From contig OZ007512.1 in the NCBI GenBank assembly GCA_963931865.1, forward strand, positions 6,690,208-6,754,207: DNA of 64,000 bases. Direction: 5' to 3'. Position numbers and translations under genes: made by a program. Below, piece after piece: positions 53,700 through 64,000 of this stretch (within the stretch, counting starts at the first letter, position 1; every line of letters begins with the position of its first letter). The notes beneath the pieces are model-generated. The model worked only from the letters and a program-made list of their open reading frames with translations. It was not told where the DNA came from and did not search any database. The stretch is from Axinella damicornis. Its lineage: Eukaryota > Porifera > Demospongiae > Axinellida > Axinellidae.

Positions 53700-54210
53700 A
53701 CCTGATAGAGACACACATTCCAGCACTGCTTGCTCAGTGAGCCCACTCATTAATTCATTATCATAGGCACGAGGTGATAGTAAGACCTGAGACATCACAT
53801 TCCAGTACTGCTTGCTCAGTGAGCTCACTCATTAATTCATTATCATAGGCACGAGGTGATAGTAAGACCTGAGACACCACATTCCAGTACTGCTTGCTCT
53901 GTGAGCTCACTCATTAATTCATTATCATAGGCACGAGGTGATAGTAAGACCTGAGACATCACATTCCAGTGCTGCTTGCTCAGTGAGCCCACTCATTAAT
54001 TCATTACCATAGGCACAAGGTGATAGTAAGACCTGAGACATCACATTCCAGTACTGCTTGCTCAGTGAGCTCACTCATTAATTCATTATCATAGGCACGA
54101 GGTGATAGTAAGACCTGAGACATCACATTCCAGTATTGCTTGCTCAGTGAGCTCACTCATTAATTCATTACCATAGGCACGAGGTGATAGTAAGACCTGA
54201 GACATCATTC
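53700..54210. repeat. 82-bp satellite, block 2
   Basis: About six units of the same satellite as at 30563-32650, again at the right edge of the segmental duplication, so the satellite was copied with it or seeded both sites. Confidence 0.95.
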
Positions 54211-54950
54211 TAAAAGTGAGTTTGCACATTGTCAACTTACTGATGCTGATGGGTCTCCCATAGCCGGCCAGTAGTAGTTCGAGAGTCTAGCCCCTGCACT
54301 CAGTGACCAGCGTGGTGAGCATCATTGCTTGTACTGGTGTGTGGAGTGAGTGTGTGACGGGAGGAGGAAGAGAACAAGGGATGAGTGTGTCTACATGTAC
54401 AACTGCAGCTGTGAACCTTGACCCCTAGCCTCGTTCCTAGGCCACTCGACCTCATGTATGGTCTGGGAACCAAACTACCTTGCTTATCACCTTGTGTGAA
54501 GGAAGGGGTGGGATTTCAACACAAGATATATAAGTAGTTTGTCGTGAGAATGCCCAACATATTATACAAGAAACTGACAAACTGCGAAATGGCAAAAGTA
54601 GTTAGCTACTGAGATGCATGTCACCCACCACAATCATGTCACGAAGAAAGTCTTCAAACGAGATGAAATCATTTTCATCGATTCTGGGGAATAGCCTCGA
54701 GCAGTTTGGTGATCACATTTCACCTAGTGCATGGCAACCCTTATAGTTCAGCTTACACTGTTCAACAGACAATTGCTTGAGGGTGATTAGGCACAGGTAC
54801 ACAGACCCTTGCAGGCTGCATGGTTTCAAAGGTAGATAGGTGGGATCTCTCAAGGATGTGATTGAATTAGCACTCTCTCTCTAAACACAAATTGAATGAG
54901 ACCCCACCTATCTACTTTACCTCTGGTCAGCCAACCACTGGAGGTCAGTA
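54211..54950. other. Non-coding stretch
   Basis: Includes a solo TAGCCTCGTTCCTAGGCC end at 54427. No gene seen. Confidence 0.45.
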
Positions 54951-55640
54951 TTTCTAACCTTCTGTACATCCTAATGCAGTTCCTCTTCGCCTACAACTGT
55001 GGACAGACAAGCTAGAAGTGATGGAAGACTGGCACTCCACCGCGTGGTCCTTTCCATCGGTCGGAGCAGAAATGGCTAGTTGCTGGATTCACCCGACAGT
55101 AGTCTCGCAGGCCAGCCCACTTCACAGAGTAACAGTAGGTCTCCATCCGGACTAATGGCTCAGAGCACCTGCTTCTCTAACTACTCGGGCAAGAGTCCTG
55201 TGGGTACAACGATACCTATATATAACCGATACTCATCACTCCCATATACAAATTATCAGGCAGCCCTGTCTCCCATACCACTCTCTGGACAGCATGGTTG
55301 ACCTTTCAAAGGTCAAGTAAAGGTCAAGTATGTGGTCAAGAAAGTGGAGTGGGATATCAGGTTGTATATGTGTACACGCGCTGGCCTCCTTCATGTCTAG
55401 CATTCTGTGCACTGGTTGAGGTGATTTGGTTGAAGTGTCAAGCACATGACCAGCAGCAGGAAGTTGTGCATAGATATCATTTGACTCCTACAATTCATAA
55501 GCATGTGTCCACAGTGCCTACTAATGATGATGAATGCTGTTTATACAGCTTCTGCCCACATCCATGTTTGGGCAATATGCAACAAGCAGCAAAACATTTT
55601 CAAAAAAGGATTTAGTGACAGCCTGTTGAACTCCACATCT
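54951..55640. repeat. Local duplication, copy 1 (copy 2 at 56780-57400)
   Basis: The blocks 'aactgtggac(a/g)(a/g)ac', 'agtagtct(c/t)gcaggccag', 'acatgaccagcagcaggaa' and 'cttctgcccacatcca' occur in the same order in both copies about 1.8 kb apart. Frames in both copies share some peptide similarity (HDQQQE ... STVPTN ... FCPHPxLGNMQQ) but have stops and no known domain, so the coding status is doubtful. Confidence 0.75.
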
Positions 55641-55748
55641 TGAAAAAGCTGAGGAAATGCCAATTTGTACAGCCAGTGAACAGCTCTTGCTCAAAGACAT
55701 ATTTTAGGGAGTTTCCATCAATGTGGATGTGGGCATGTGCAGTAGCTA

Positions 55749-55826
55749 TAGCCTCGTTCCCAGGCTCTCTCATACGTGATCAAAAATTGAGAGAAAGGGG
55801 GAGAGCCTGGCCTGGGAACGAGGCTA
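55749..55826. mobile_element. 78-bp TAGCCTCG hairpin element
   Basis: Ends TAGCCTCGTTCCCAGGCTCT and CCTGGGAACGAGGCTA, with no convincing duplication (cagtagcta versus cacatctaa). Confidence 0.7.
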
Positions 55827-56006
55827 CACATCTAAACAGTAATGGAGAACCCAGAGGTTGATTGCATGTTGAGTGGTCAAATGTCCTAGCAATTCGAACC
55901 TCCGTTACATAGACAGAAGATGATTGCATTCACCACGCAATGCATTATGCTTCCACCAAACCAATCATACTAGAATGGTATGTTGTATTGCCAACCAAAG
56001 TTTTAT

Positions 56007-56027
56007 CCCCCCCCCCCCCCCCCCCCC
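56007..56027. repeat. 21-bp poly-C run
   Basis: Homopolymer in a pyrimidine-rich context. Confidence 0.95.
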
Positions 56028-56209
56028 TCCCAATTCCTCACACCCATCTTCTCCTTCTCTTCCCCTCACCTGTCTGACAGAGTTGGTGCTGACATCCACC
56101 CTCAGTTCACTATCCTCTCAGGTCATGCAACACGTCCTGAGGAGAGAAGGGAGGCCGGAATTACATTTGAACAAGATCACTTGCATCAGTAATACAGTAC
56201 ACTGTGGTG

Positions 56210-56252
56210 TAGCCTCATTCCCAGGAGAGGAGTCTGCATGGGAATGAGGCTA
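56210..56252. mobile_element. 43-bp TAGCCTCA mini-hairpin
   Basis: TAGCCTCATTCCCAGGAG ... GGGAATGAGGCTA with flanks ACTGTGGTG and ACTTTGCTG (7 of 9 identical). Confidence 0.65.
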
Positions 56253-56319
56253 ACTTTGCTGGAGAAGCTGACTGCAGTGTTCTTTCCAGAGGTTCAGTTC
56301 GAGGGGGTGATGATGGATG

Positions 56320-56650
56320 CTTGTGTGTGTGTGTGTGTGTGTGTGTTGTGGGGGGGGGGGGGGGGGGGACAATGGATCCTTGTGTAAGGGGGAGGGGGTG
56401 ACGATGGATGCTTGTGTAGGGGAAGGGGGGAGGGGTGACGATGGATGTTTGTGTAGGAGGGTGACGATGGATGCTTGTGTAGGAGGGGAGGGGGTGATGG
56501 ATGCTTGTGTAGGGGGACAGGGTGATGATTGACGCTTGTGTAGGGGGGACAGGGTGATGATTGATGCTCGTGTTGGGGGATGGGTGATGATGGATGCTTG
56601 CGTAGCGGGAGGGGGTGACAATGGATGCTTGTGTAGGGGGAAGGGGTGAT
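56320..56650. repeat. GT, poly-G and GATGGATGCTTGTGTAGGGG minisatellite
   Basis: (GT)n then 19 G (56350-56368), followed by about nine irregular units of 25-35 bp. Long Pro/Ser/His frames on the minus strand derive from it. Confidence 0.9.
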
Positions 56651-56779
56651 GCGTGGGTGTGGTATGTTTTCCTTGTGGCCCGTCCCATCACGGAGATATG
56701 AGTGTGGACGGAGGGGTGTTCAAATTCCTCATTACCATAATTATGGGTAAATGGAAATATGTCTGCCTCCACTTCCGGA

Positions 56780-57400
56780 GAGAATTAGCTAGCTTCTTTG
56801 ATGCCCTGATATGTCACTCTCCATATTCATGTCAGTTCGTCTTTATCCAAAACTGTGGACGAACATGTCAGAAGTGATCAAAGACAGCACTCCACCTCGT
56901 ACACAGTAGTCTTGCAGGCCAGTCACTGTGCAGGGTCACAGCAGATCTCCATCAAGACAATGCACCTGTTTCCCCAGCAGTTCTGGCAAGAGTCCTGTGG
57001 GTACAACAATACCAATAGTGATTCAGTCCCATACTCATCACTCCCATGTACGTACTATCAGCCCTGTCACCCACTCAACTTTTTGAACCAAACACTTGGT
57101 CTTTCAAAGGTCAAACAAAGGTCAAGAAAGTGGAGTGGGAGATGAGGCACATGCCCAGGGCCTTCATGCCTAGCCTTCTGAGCACTGCACATTTGCTGGA
57201 TGGTGATTTGGTTGAAGCACATGACCAGCAGCAGGAAAGTGCTAATTGTGTATATCAAGCATCTCCTCCAGATGCTGCACTGCTTAAGCAAGTGTCCATA
57301 GTGCCTACCAATGGCTTACGATACAACTTCTGCCCACATCCAAGATTGGGCAATATGCAACAGCTGTCTTGGGCCTGGATCTCTCCCTGCTGACTTTGAT
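56780..57400. repeat. Local duplication, copy 2
   Basis: Diverged copy of 54951-55640 in the same orientation. Confidence 0.75.
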
Positions 57401-57912
57401 CTGTATCCACAGCTTTTACTGAATCAGAGATACAGACAGCACTGCTGAAACCCCACCCACCAAGCAGAAGTACTAGCATCTCCCCAGTCTAGCTGCCAGC
57501 CCGTCTTAATTCTCCCGGTCAGCTACTTCATGCAGCAAGCCCTGTGTAACAACTAGCTACATGACCATACCCACAGGGTCGTTTCTTGCGAATTTCCTAG
57601 GCAAACAAGACAGTCACCTCTTCCTTTCCTTTATTTTCCCTCCCCCTCCGCTCAGTTCTCTCTCTTCACTTACCTTCGACTACATGGAAAGCTCACAGCA
57701 TCGTCTGCCTTTGTTGAGCAATCTCGGTCTGGTTCCAACGCCAAGCCATGTCATGGCATGGGGTCTGGGCACCATCGTGTAATGGGTAGTTTTCCACTGA
57801 GGCTGGTAGTATGGGCCACTTGCAGCAACAACGATTGTCCAGCTGATTTGTAAACTGTCATCCCCCGCTCAATAATAATATCTAACCTGGACAGCCACTG
57901 GCTTGTAATAGC

Positions 57913-58694
57913 TAGTCTGGATCCCAGACCCAACCGGCGAGCGAGTAAGGGTCTGGCGAATAACCTAGCCCGGAAGTATCTAGCTGGAATGTGGATGAAG
58001 CCCTTTATTTGCAACCATATACATGTAGCTAAGTAGGTGATATCCTTCGCAAGGCTTCTCGTAGTACTGACGTGGAGCGAACCAAATATGCCGTGTAAAG
58101 TTTGTTCAGACAGCAGCAACTTGCGCCACTTGTGGGTTGCGGAGCAGTGACTCAGGGCTTATGTATATATAATAGCTGGAATTGTCACTTCTTCACACCG
58201 CTCAAGGCGTCCACATCTTGCTGGAGCTCCCATACAAATTCAGAGGTAACTCCTTTCACGGAGAATTTCGCCCGTTGCTGCATCATCAGTGCTGTGAGAG
58301 GCGACACGCATATGGCAATTGAGGGATGCTCTGTTTCTCTCAAGAAGTCGAAGGCAAGCGACAGAAGCGCATAACAGTATGACTTCCCGTAACCCGTCGG
58401 CAGGGCAACAAATACGTCTTTTCCGCTAAAAAACTGTTAGATCGCCTCTCTCTGTTCCCTCTTTAGGCTTGCCAATCCAACAGCCTTCATGGCGTGGTCG
58501 ATCGCGGCGTTTATATTCACGTTCGAGTATATAAAATTGTGCATTCGCCATCTTCAAACGATCACTGATTGCACTTCACACGTCATTTTCCCTAATCAAC
58601 ACTCACGGCTGCATTCCAACCTCTAAGACACTTCCGGGCTAGGTTATTCGCCAGACCCTTACTCGCTCGCCGGTTGGGTCTGGGATCCAGACTA
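57913..58694. mobile_element. TAGTCTGG-ended element carrying a helicase fragment, 782 bp
   Basis: Terminal repeats begin TAGTCTGGATCCCAGACCCA and stay inverted for about 65 bp (through CGAATAACCTAGCCCGGAAG). Perfect 9-bp duplication TGTAATAGC at 57904-57912 and 58695-58703. Related in its end sequence to the element at 30954. The interior holds the RecQ-like fragment listed next. No transposase found. Confidence 0.95.
58185..58544 (-). pseudogene. RecQ-like DNA helicase N-terminal fragment inside a transposon
   Basis: From an ATG at 58544 the frame reads MHNFIYSNVNINAAIDHAMK, AVGLASLKREQREAI-stop-QFF, then SGKDVFVALPTGYGKSYCYA, LLSLAFDFLRETEHPSIAIC and VSPLTALMMQQRAKFSVKGV, and ends in a stop at 58187-58185. 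LKxxQREAI is the RecQ motif 0, LPTGYGKS the Walker A box, and VSPLxALMxxQ motif Ia. The DEVH box and all later helicase motifs are missing, so about one sixth of the domain is present. One internal TAA (58437-58439) breaks the frame. Its position wholly within the terminal repeats shows it as cargo or as a remnant of the element's own helicase gene. Confidence 0.88.
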
Positions 58695-58703
58695 TGTAAT
58701 AGC

Positions 58704-59130
58704 TAATCAGTACTTTACTTTAGTTTCAGGCTTGTCTACAGAGTCAGCTACAGGGACAGCAACAGAGGGAGCGCCAATGGCCGAGGGCCTACCGGAGAAG
58801 GCCAACGCCATCGGAGGCCGAAGAAAAACGACAGAGACGGAAGCACGCTCACCATGGTCCACAGTTTACGCGTGAACAGATCGGTTCCCGCCAAAACATG
58901 TTTGACCACGGTTGTCAGCCAATCAGATCAATGCATTGCCGCGCGTGCACAGCTACTCGCACGCGCTACCGGCAGAGCTTCTGCGAGTATATAAAGAGAG
59001 CAAAGTTGTGTCCAAGCCATTCGGGTTAGGTTTAGCTCAGGTGAGGTTTAGGTGAGGTGAGCCCTCACCCTAACCTTACCTGAGCTCAATACCTTTCACC
59101 GCCAGGGTACATGTAAGTTCAGGTATAGGT
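58704..59130. other. Non-coding, with an imperfect palindrome
   Basis: At about 59026-59092, 'ttaggtttagctcaggtgag' folds with 'taaccttacctgagctcaa'. No gene seen. Confidence 0.5.
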
Positions 59131-59335
59131 AGTGGGGGGTGGGAGCATGGGAGGGTGGGAGCATGGGAGGGTGGGAGGAGCATGGGAGGGTGGGAGGGTG
59201 GGAGCATGGGAGGGTGGGAGCATGGGAGGGTGGGAGCATGGGTGGGTGGGAGCATGGGGGTGGGGCTGGGGTGGGAGCATGGGGGTGGGGCTGCATGTGG
59301 GTGCATGGGGGTGGAGCTGCATGTGGGTGGAATAT
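59131..59335. repeat. 16-bp GGGAGCATGGGAGGGT minisatellite
   Basis: About a dozen irregular units, grading into 'gggggtggggctgcatgtgg'. The Met-Gly-Trp and Pro-rich frames on the two strands are repeat artefacts. Confidence 0.92.
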
Positions 59336-60737
59336 GGGTTGGAGTATGAGTTAACTTAATGTGTATACCAGTGAATGGCCCAACATACAAACACACTGAA
59401 AGTAAGAATGCGTACTCAACTGTGGTACTGCTACCTATCGTTGCTCAATTCGAATAAGATGAGTATAACAGGACTTTTGTTTTGTCACTGTAATTACTTC
59501 TAGTTCACCATGCAGCCTTACTATTATCATCTCATCATTATTTTTTTAACCAAAGTTACTGCTACAGTGAATGCTAAAAACTAGAATGTTGCTTCATACT
59601 GTTGACTTTCATCTCTATACGTTTGCTTAAGCATGATTGTGTAGCCCATTGTACTGAAACTCTGTAAGGCTGATGAATGGCTGTTTAGTGACACTACGTA
59701 TGTAGCTACTGCCTGTTGCGAACCAAACAAGATATTTTATTGTGTAGAGAATCGAGCTCAATAGCTACACTCACACAGGGCAATACTGGCATGATTAACT
59801 AAAACGGTCCGATCAAATGCATAATTATGATTAGCTGCATGGCCGGCCCCACCTACAAAAATGAGGTCACAAAAGAAAAGCAGAAAGACTATAACTAACA
59901 ATGAAATGTCTCCAAAACCACACAAATCTAATGGTACATTAATCCAGGCTTTGACACACCGTCCATGGCCATTTAAGTTGTGAGCAATTCCCTGAAACTT
60001 GCAGTAATGGTGGGGGTGTGCAATTGATAGTCTCTAGTTCCCAATTAACTCGGGCTCTGTCCAGGGTTTGAATCTCTTGGTTTTTCTAATATTCCCTTTG
60101 GCACTCCGGATCCCTTGAGCTATAACTGGAGTGAGTTCAGTGATGATGTGATCACCATATATACGAATAATTAATGGAGCCCATGCAGGACCTGCCTGAA
60201 AACCTTCTGCACTGCATGGAGATGCATGCAGCATTAATATTCCTGCAGTTATGGCCTTATATACACCTCTAGCCATGCATTATAATATTAAACCTCAAAG
60301 ACATGCAGGGCTACATAGAGAAGTACTTACTCTGTAGTGGTTTCAATGTGTGTCTGTATTATCATATCTCTCCCACACAACTCCTGCAGAGACTAGCAGG
60401 ATGGTGCAGTGCATGTGCCATCATAATTATTTGTCAGGAGACATTCGATCAACTCTAAAATTCTAGCCAGCTGCTATGAAACACTTCTGCGAAACTGTTC
60501 TTGAGACTATAAAATCTCTCTTTCATGGACAACTCAATTGCTGTTCATGGCATCCCACCCTCACAATTAAATTCCACTTCCCAACTGACTTGACCAGCTC
60601 ACCACACCTGGTGAACCTACTCACTATACTCACACTCTGGCCAGTACACGATGAGTTTACTTATACCGGTAGTGTGATTGTACTAGTACGTCTGTGTATG
60701 TTTTGTCAGGTACAAGACTTGTAATTATGACTGCGTA
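59336..60737. other. Non-coding stretch
   Basis: Contains the dispersed repeat at 60085-60240 related to 46170-46345. No gene supported. Confidence 0.45.
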
Positions 60738-60889
60738 AGAGCAGGAGCGCACAATGAGGTATCATTAATTTTTGCGCTCCTGGTAAGACAGTTGAAAGAG
60801 AATAATGTGTGGAAGCAACCATAATCTGTGGTGAATAGCAACAAGAGTGCATGATGACATCACGGTGATGTCATCATGCACTCTTGACA
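60738..60889. repeat. Two neighbouring fold-backs of the GAGCGC/GAGTGC family
   Basis: The first pairs CAGGAGCGCA with TGCGCTCCTG across about 25 bp (60738-60782). The second is a perfect palindrome 'aagagtgcatgatgacatca' around a single G (60845-60889) and shares the GATGACATCA core with the palindrome at 1094. Confidence 0.85.
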
Positions 60890-61532
60890 ACAAGTGTATA
60901 AAGACATAAAGAAAAGTTTCAGGTTTGCATGATGAAACAAACTCGGTGACTAATCATTTGCAGATGTTGCCCAAGTATTCAGAACAACCAGAATATCTTA
61001 AAACTTGGTCTGGCCTGTGGAAAAAGACGTTGTGCGTGTGCAGGTAAATGTCAGCAGATCACAGACAATCGTATAATTTATATCAGTATGTGGTAGCCAC
61101 ATATATAATTAGCTGGCAGGCACTGGCATCACAAAGTATGAAGGTTGTGCGAGTCACTGGTCCACGAAATACCCACTGGTTTACTCATACACAGTATGTA
61201 TGAAGGTCCAGGGTCACTACCCCAACTACTACTAGCCCAGAACATCCAATCATCTGGCTGACACACACACACACACCGTTTAAAATCTAATGATAGATTA
61301 CACACCTTTGGTTCCATCATCCAGCAGTGAGTCAACAGCTGTGCTAAATGTCTCACACGTCTCAGGAATCGGTGGGTGCTATAATAACAGAAAGAGTGCC
61401 AGAAAGTCAAGTTCATAATTATGTCATCCATATTATTATATACACCATGTGCATGGGCCACAGTCGTGAAGGGTTGCTTTACAAGTCATGTGATCTCTTC
61501 CTGGGCCAGGGTCAGATGTACATTATAGTTAT

Positions 61533-61640
61533 ATCACGCCTAGGAGAGATGTATCCGGTTTACAGTCACGAGCACGAGGGTGCGAAACGCCCGAGTGCGA
61601 GTGACTATAAACCGGATACATCCCGACTAGGCGTGATCTA
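61533..61640. repeat. 108-bp imperfect hairpin
   Basis: ATCACGCCTAGGAGAGATGT and its near-inverse GTATCCxxxxTAGGCGTGAT frame 'gggtgcgaaacgcccgagtg'. It looks like a small MITE inserted in the intron of the second kinase relic. Confidence 0.8.
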
Positions 61641-62150
61641 ACTGGCTTATCTCATGTTGATTACTGTTGCTACGTCATACTACAGCACGGTTGCTACGGA
61701 GTCTCCTTGGTAACTGCTTGCGTCATACTGCAGCACGGTTTAGTCTGGCTTCAGTTCAGTGTGTGTTAGCTAGCTAGCTGGCTGTATAGTAGTTGATGTC
61801 GTCGTTGAGAAGCAAGTAGCTAGTTGTTCGCACGATTCTCGAGGAGTATTGGGCCTATATTCAGTGACGGGTGGCGTGACAGCGAGTGATTTCGAAAACA
61901 GGACGACTCCCACGTTGGAATTACGAAGAAGGGCCGTCTTCGATGTTAGTCAAAGCGGTTTAAACGTAGAAGGAAAGCGAAGAGAGAAGCCTAGTGCTCC
62001 CGTAAATGCAAAGGGACTGAAGACAAAATGACTGAACGTGAGGTGAGCTGTAAGGATCTAACTCCGTTAGTTTCTGGTCTCCGTGGTTGGTTCTGGCCGC
62101 GCAAGAGTGTGCTTACAGCATGAAGCAAAGCGATAGTAGCCGAAAGCTCT
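61641..62150. other. Non-coding stretch
   Basis: Short duplication 'gttgctacgtcatactacag / ctgcttgcgtcatactgcag' near 61666-61735. The 60-codon frame at 61849-62031 is unsupported. Confidence 0.45.
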
Positions 62151-62241
62151 GTGCCGACCGTCCATCTATCGCATAGACCCATAGCGCTAGTAGCCAAAAG
62201 CTCTGTGCCGACCGTCCATCTATCGCATAGACCCATAGCGC
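62126..62241. repeat. 58-bp tandem duplication
   Basis: Two copies of 'agctctgtgccgaccgtcca' + 'tctatcgcatagacccatagcgct'. Confidence 0.9.
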
Positions 62242-62517
62242 TTACGCGCGAATACCTAGCTACTTCTCAACTGTTGATCTAGACTACAGACACATGAACA
62301 TTCTCCCCTGATCTGTGTGAAATACAGTGACTTTTGATGTTCACAATGCTACGAACAAGCGGTTGAACAAACCGTGAACAGTGGGGCTTCCCAGGGCATG
62401 TATCAAACATCAAAGGGATATACATGCCCTGGTCCAGGGAAATACATCAAAGGGAAATACATCACCCTTGTTGCTGTAGCGCGTATACAGTGACTACCGG
62501 CACGTTTGATCCGCCCA

Positions 62518-62820
62518 CGCAACATGATCTCTTCCTGGGCCAGTGTCAGCTGTACTGTGGTTTACAAGTCACATGATCTCTTCCTGGGCCAGGGTCAGCT
62601 GTACTGTGCTTTACAAGTCATATGATCTCTTCCTGGGCCAGGGTCAGCTGTACTGTGCTTTACAAGTCACATGATCTCTTCCTGGGCCAGTGTCAGCTGT
62701 ACTGTGGTTTACAAGTCATATGATCTCTTCCTGGGCCAGTGTCAGCTGTACTGTGGTTTACAAGTCATATGATCTCTTCCTGGACCAGGGTCAGCTGTAC
62801 TGTGCTTTACAGGTCATCAT
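62518..62820. repeat. ~50-bp minisatellite, six units
   Basis: Unit TGATCTCTTCCTGGGCCAGT + gtcagctgtactgtggtttacaagtcaca. An isolated founder-like unit lies at 61478-61522, 1 kb away. Confidence 0.93.
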
Positions 62821-63239
62821 CTATTCCACTCTCATACAACAAAGTGTGGTCTGGATTTGAGCATCAATAACATTGTGCACAGTGAGTCTTGCACTGTTCC
62901 AATGAATCCACACACAGTGACACTGCAGTACACTTGTTGGTAGTTTCGGTGGAAGTCAGCATTCCTCAGCCACACTAACTACCATCTTTGTCATGTAATG
63001 TATGCTTTCATTAGGATGAGCCAATAGGTAGCTACCCATACGAGCAGTCAGGGAACGGGGCTGCATGGCTATAAGTATGAGGTGGCGTATGAGTCCAGTC
63101 AAGCATGAGAATTATGTCCGAAACATTCTGAAATGTAAGTTTGCCCAATCAGCAAATTACACTATCAGGAGTGTGGTTGCCGCTTGTCAACTTAGAAATT
63201 CAGGAATTTGAGATTGAAAGGAAAATGTCACTTATGTAC
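62821..63239. other. Non-coding (intronic) stretch
   Basis: Between the two relic kinase exons. No further exon recognised. Confidence 0.4.
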
Positions 63240-63683
63240 CTCTCCTGCCACAACTTTCTTCATCACCATGAATGGCGGGAAAACATCAGAAAATGGCTGT
63301 TGGTGTGTCAGAAGCTCCCAGAGAAATATTCCGTAAGAATATACATAGAGAGTGGATCTCTCAGCATCATCTGAAAACGACGAGATAAACAGATCGTAAT
63401 TACAATTTCAAGACAGGGCATCCCAGTACAATAATTTAATCAGGTTTTGACAATAAGCAGAGATGAATTTAATTGTGGGTCATTGTCAAGACTGGCACAC
63501 AATGTATGGGAGTGCACTGGTTCAGGATATTGGTGCAGTGTGCTCGGTTAGAGTGTGGCTACTCGGTGTCGTGTTTGCGAATAAGGTCCAGCACAACACA
63601 CAAACCTTGATTCTTCCCCTAGATACACTAATCGCTTCCTGCTTCCCTTTCATCCCAGATCGTGTCAGCCTTGTTTCCAGGCC

Positions 63684-63998
63684 GTAGGAGAAACGGCCTG
63701 GAAAATTTCACGAGTTCAAAATGTTACTTCTGCTGCCAGAGAGTTGGCAGTACCAGTCAGATAGCAGAATGTTGTCACATGACAACAGTAAACCGAATTG
63801 CATCATGTGTTGAAACATCACAGTAACGCCCATTCATCGCAATAGTCGATCGCTCAATCACACTCGAGTACATTGTATCAGCAGGAGGAAATATCAGAAG
63901 TATCACGTGGAGTTCATTATTAATTTTGAATGAGGTATGCAATTACCGTGATGTATACAGTTGAGCTCGTGGAAGTTGCCAGGCCGTTTCTCCTATGA
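63684..63998. mobile_element. GTAGGAGAAACGGCCTGG-ended MITE at the window edge
   Basis: The left end AGGAGAAACGGCCTGGAAAA (63686) and the right end (63961-63996) are inverted for about 35 bp with a few mismatches. The sequence left of it (ccaggccgt) also pairs with the end. A duplication cannot be checked because the window stops at 64000. Confidence 0.8.
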
Positions 63999-64000
63999 GA

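Larger units (their letters stand above)
60960..63370 (-). pseudogene. Second decayed kinase C-lobe
   Basis: Three minus-strand exons correspond to exons of the 14.4-21.3 kb locus. 63370-63240 (ttttcag acceptor, GTACAT donor) contains YSYGIFLWELLTHQQPFSDV and FPPFMVMKKVVAGE, but is 131 nt instead of 141 because about 10 nt around DIYS are lost. 61378-61306 reads HPPIPETCE and then, after a 2-nt loss, HLAQLLTHCWMMEPK. From 61014 a third exon starts ARPSF and immediately stops. The upstream kinase exons would lie beyond the window end. A decayed paralogue, at nucleotide level close to the first copy. Confidence 0.8.

Overview
This is 64 kb of repeat-rich, intron-rich animal DNA. There are no operons or long uninterrupted reading frames. 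What coding signal exists comes as short exons bounded by GT/AG sites. The repeated Death-domain modules joined to a protein kinase, the filamin/NHL fragment and the many short TIR elements suggest a marine invertebrate, most likely a demosponge. That is an inference from family content, not a database match. The words tagctagc, gtagctac and catgcatg are very common.

Coding content. The main gene-like object is a Death-domain/kinase locus on the minus strand, about 14.4-21.3 kb. Three Death-like exons are followed by a kinase domain split over eight exons, a linker exon and a C-terminal Death domain. Splice phases mostly agree, but the locus has several frameshifts, a nonsense codon at the HRD arginine and DLS in place of DFG, so I call it a pseudogene. 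A 19-bp minisatellite has grown exactly at the splice acceptor of its DFG exon. A second, more decayed relative lies at 61.0-63.4 kb. Smaller remains are a TRIM-type filamin/NHL fragment (4.2-4.6 kb), SH2 exons (50.0-50.3 kb), two LINE reverse-transcriptase fragments (37.8 and 45.6 kb), a zinc-ribbon relic (27.8 kb), and a few exons of unknown family (0.6, 40.6, 43.7 and 49.6 kb). One intact RNA gene is present, a tRNA-Phe at 36.2 kb on the minus strand.

Mobile DNA. At least ten inverted-terminal-repeat elements can be delimited with their target duplications. Most share ends of the type TAGYCTSG or TAGCCTCG and a 9-bp duplication. One of them (57.9-58.7 kb) carries a RecQ-like helicase fragment with a Walker A motif. 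Others have 8-bp or TA duplications. A 3.6-kb nested inverted structure lies at 10.4-14.0 kb, and two abutting perfect palindromes lie at 43.4-43.55 kb.

Tandem and duplicated DNA. There are more than a dozen minisatellites (units 16-82 bp), GGGA, GT and poly-G tracts, and an 82-bp satellite in three blocks. Two of those blocks were one array, now split by a 1.05-kb transposon. A segmental duplication links 28.7-30.0 kb with 51.9-53.6 kb. Everything else appears intergenic or intronic, and I see no coding signal there.
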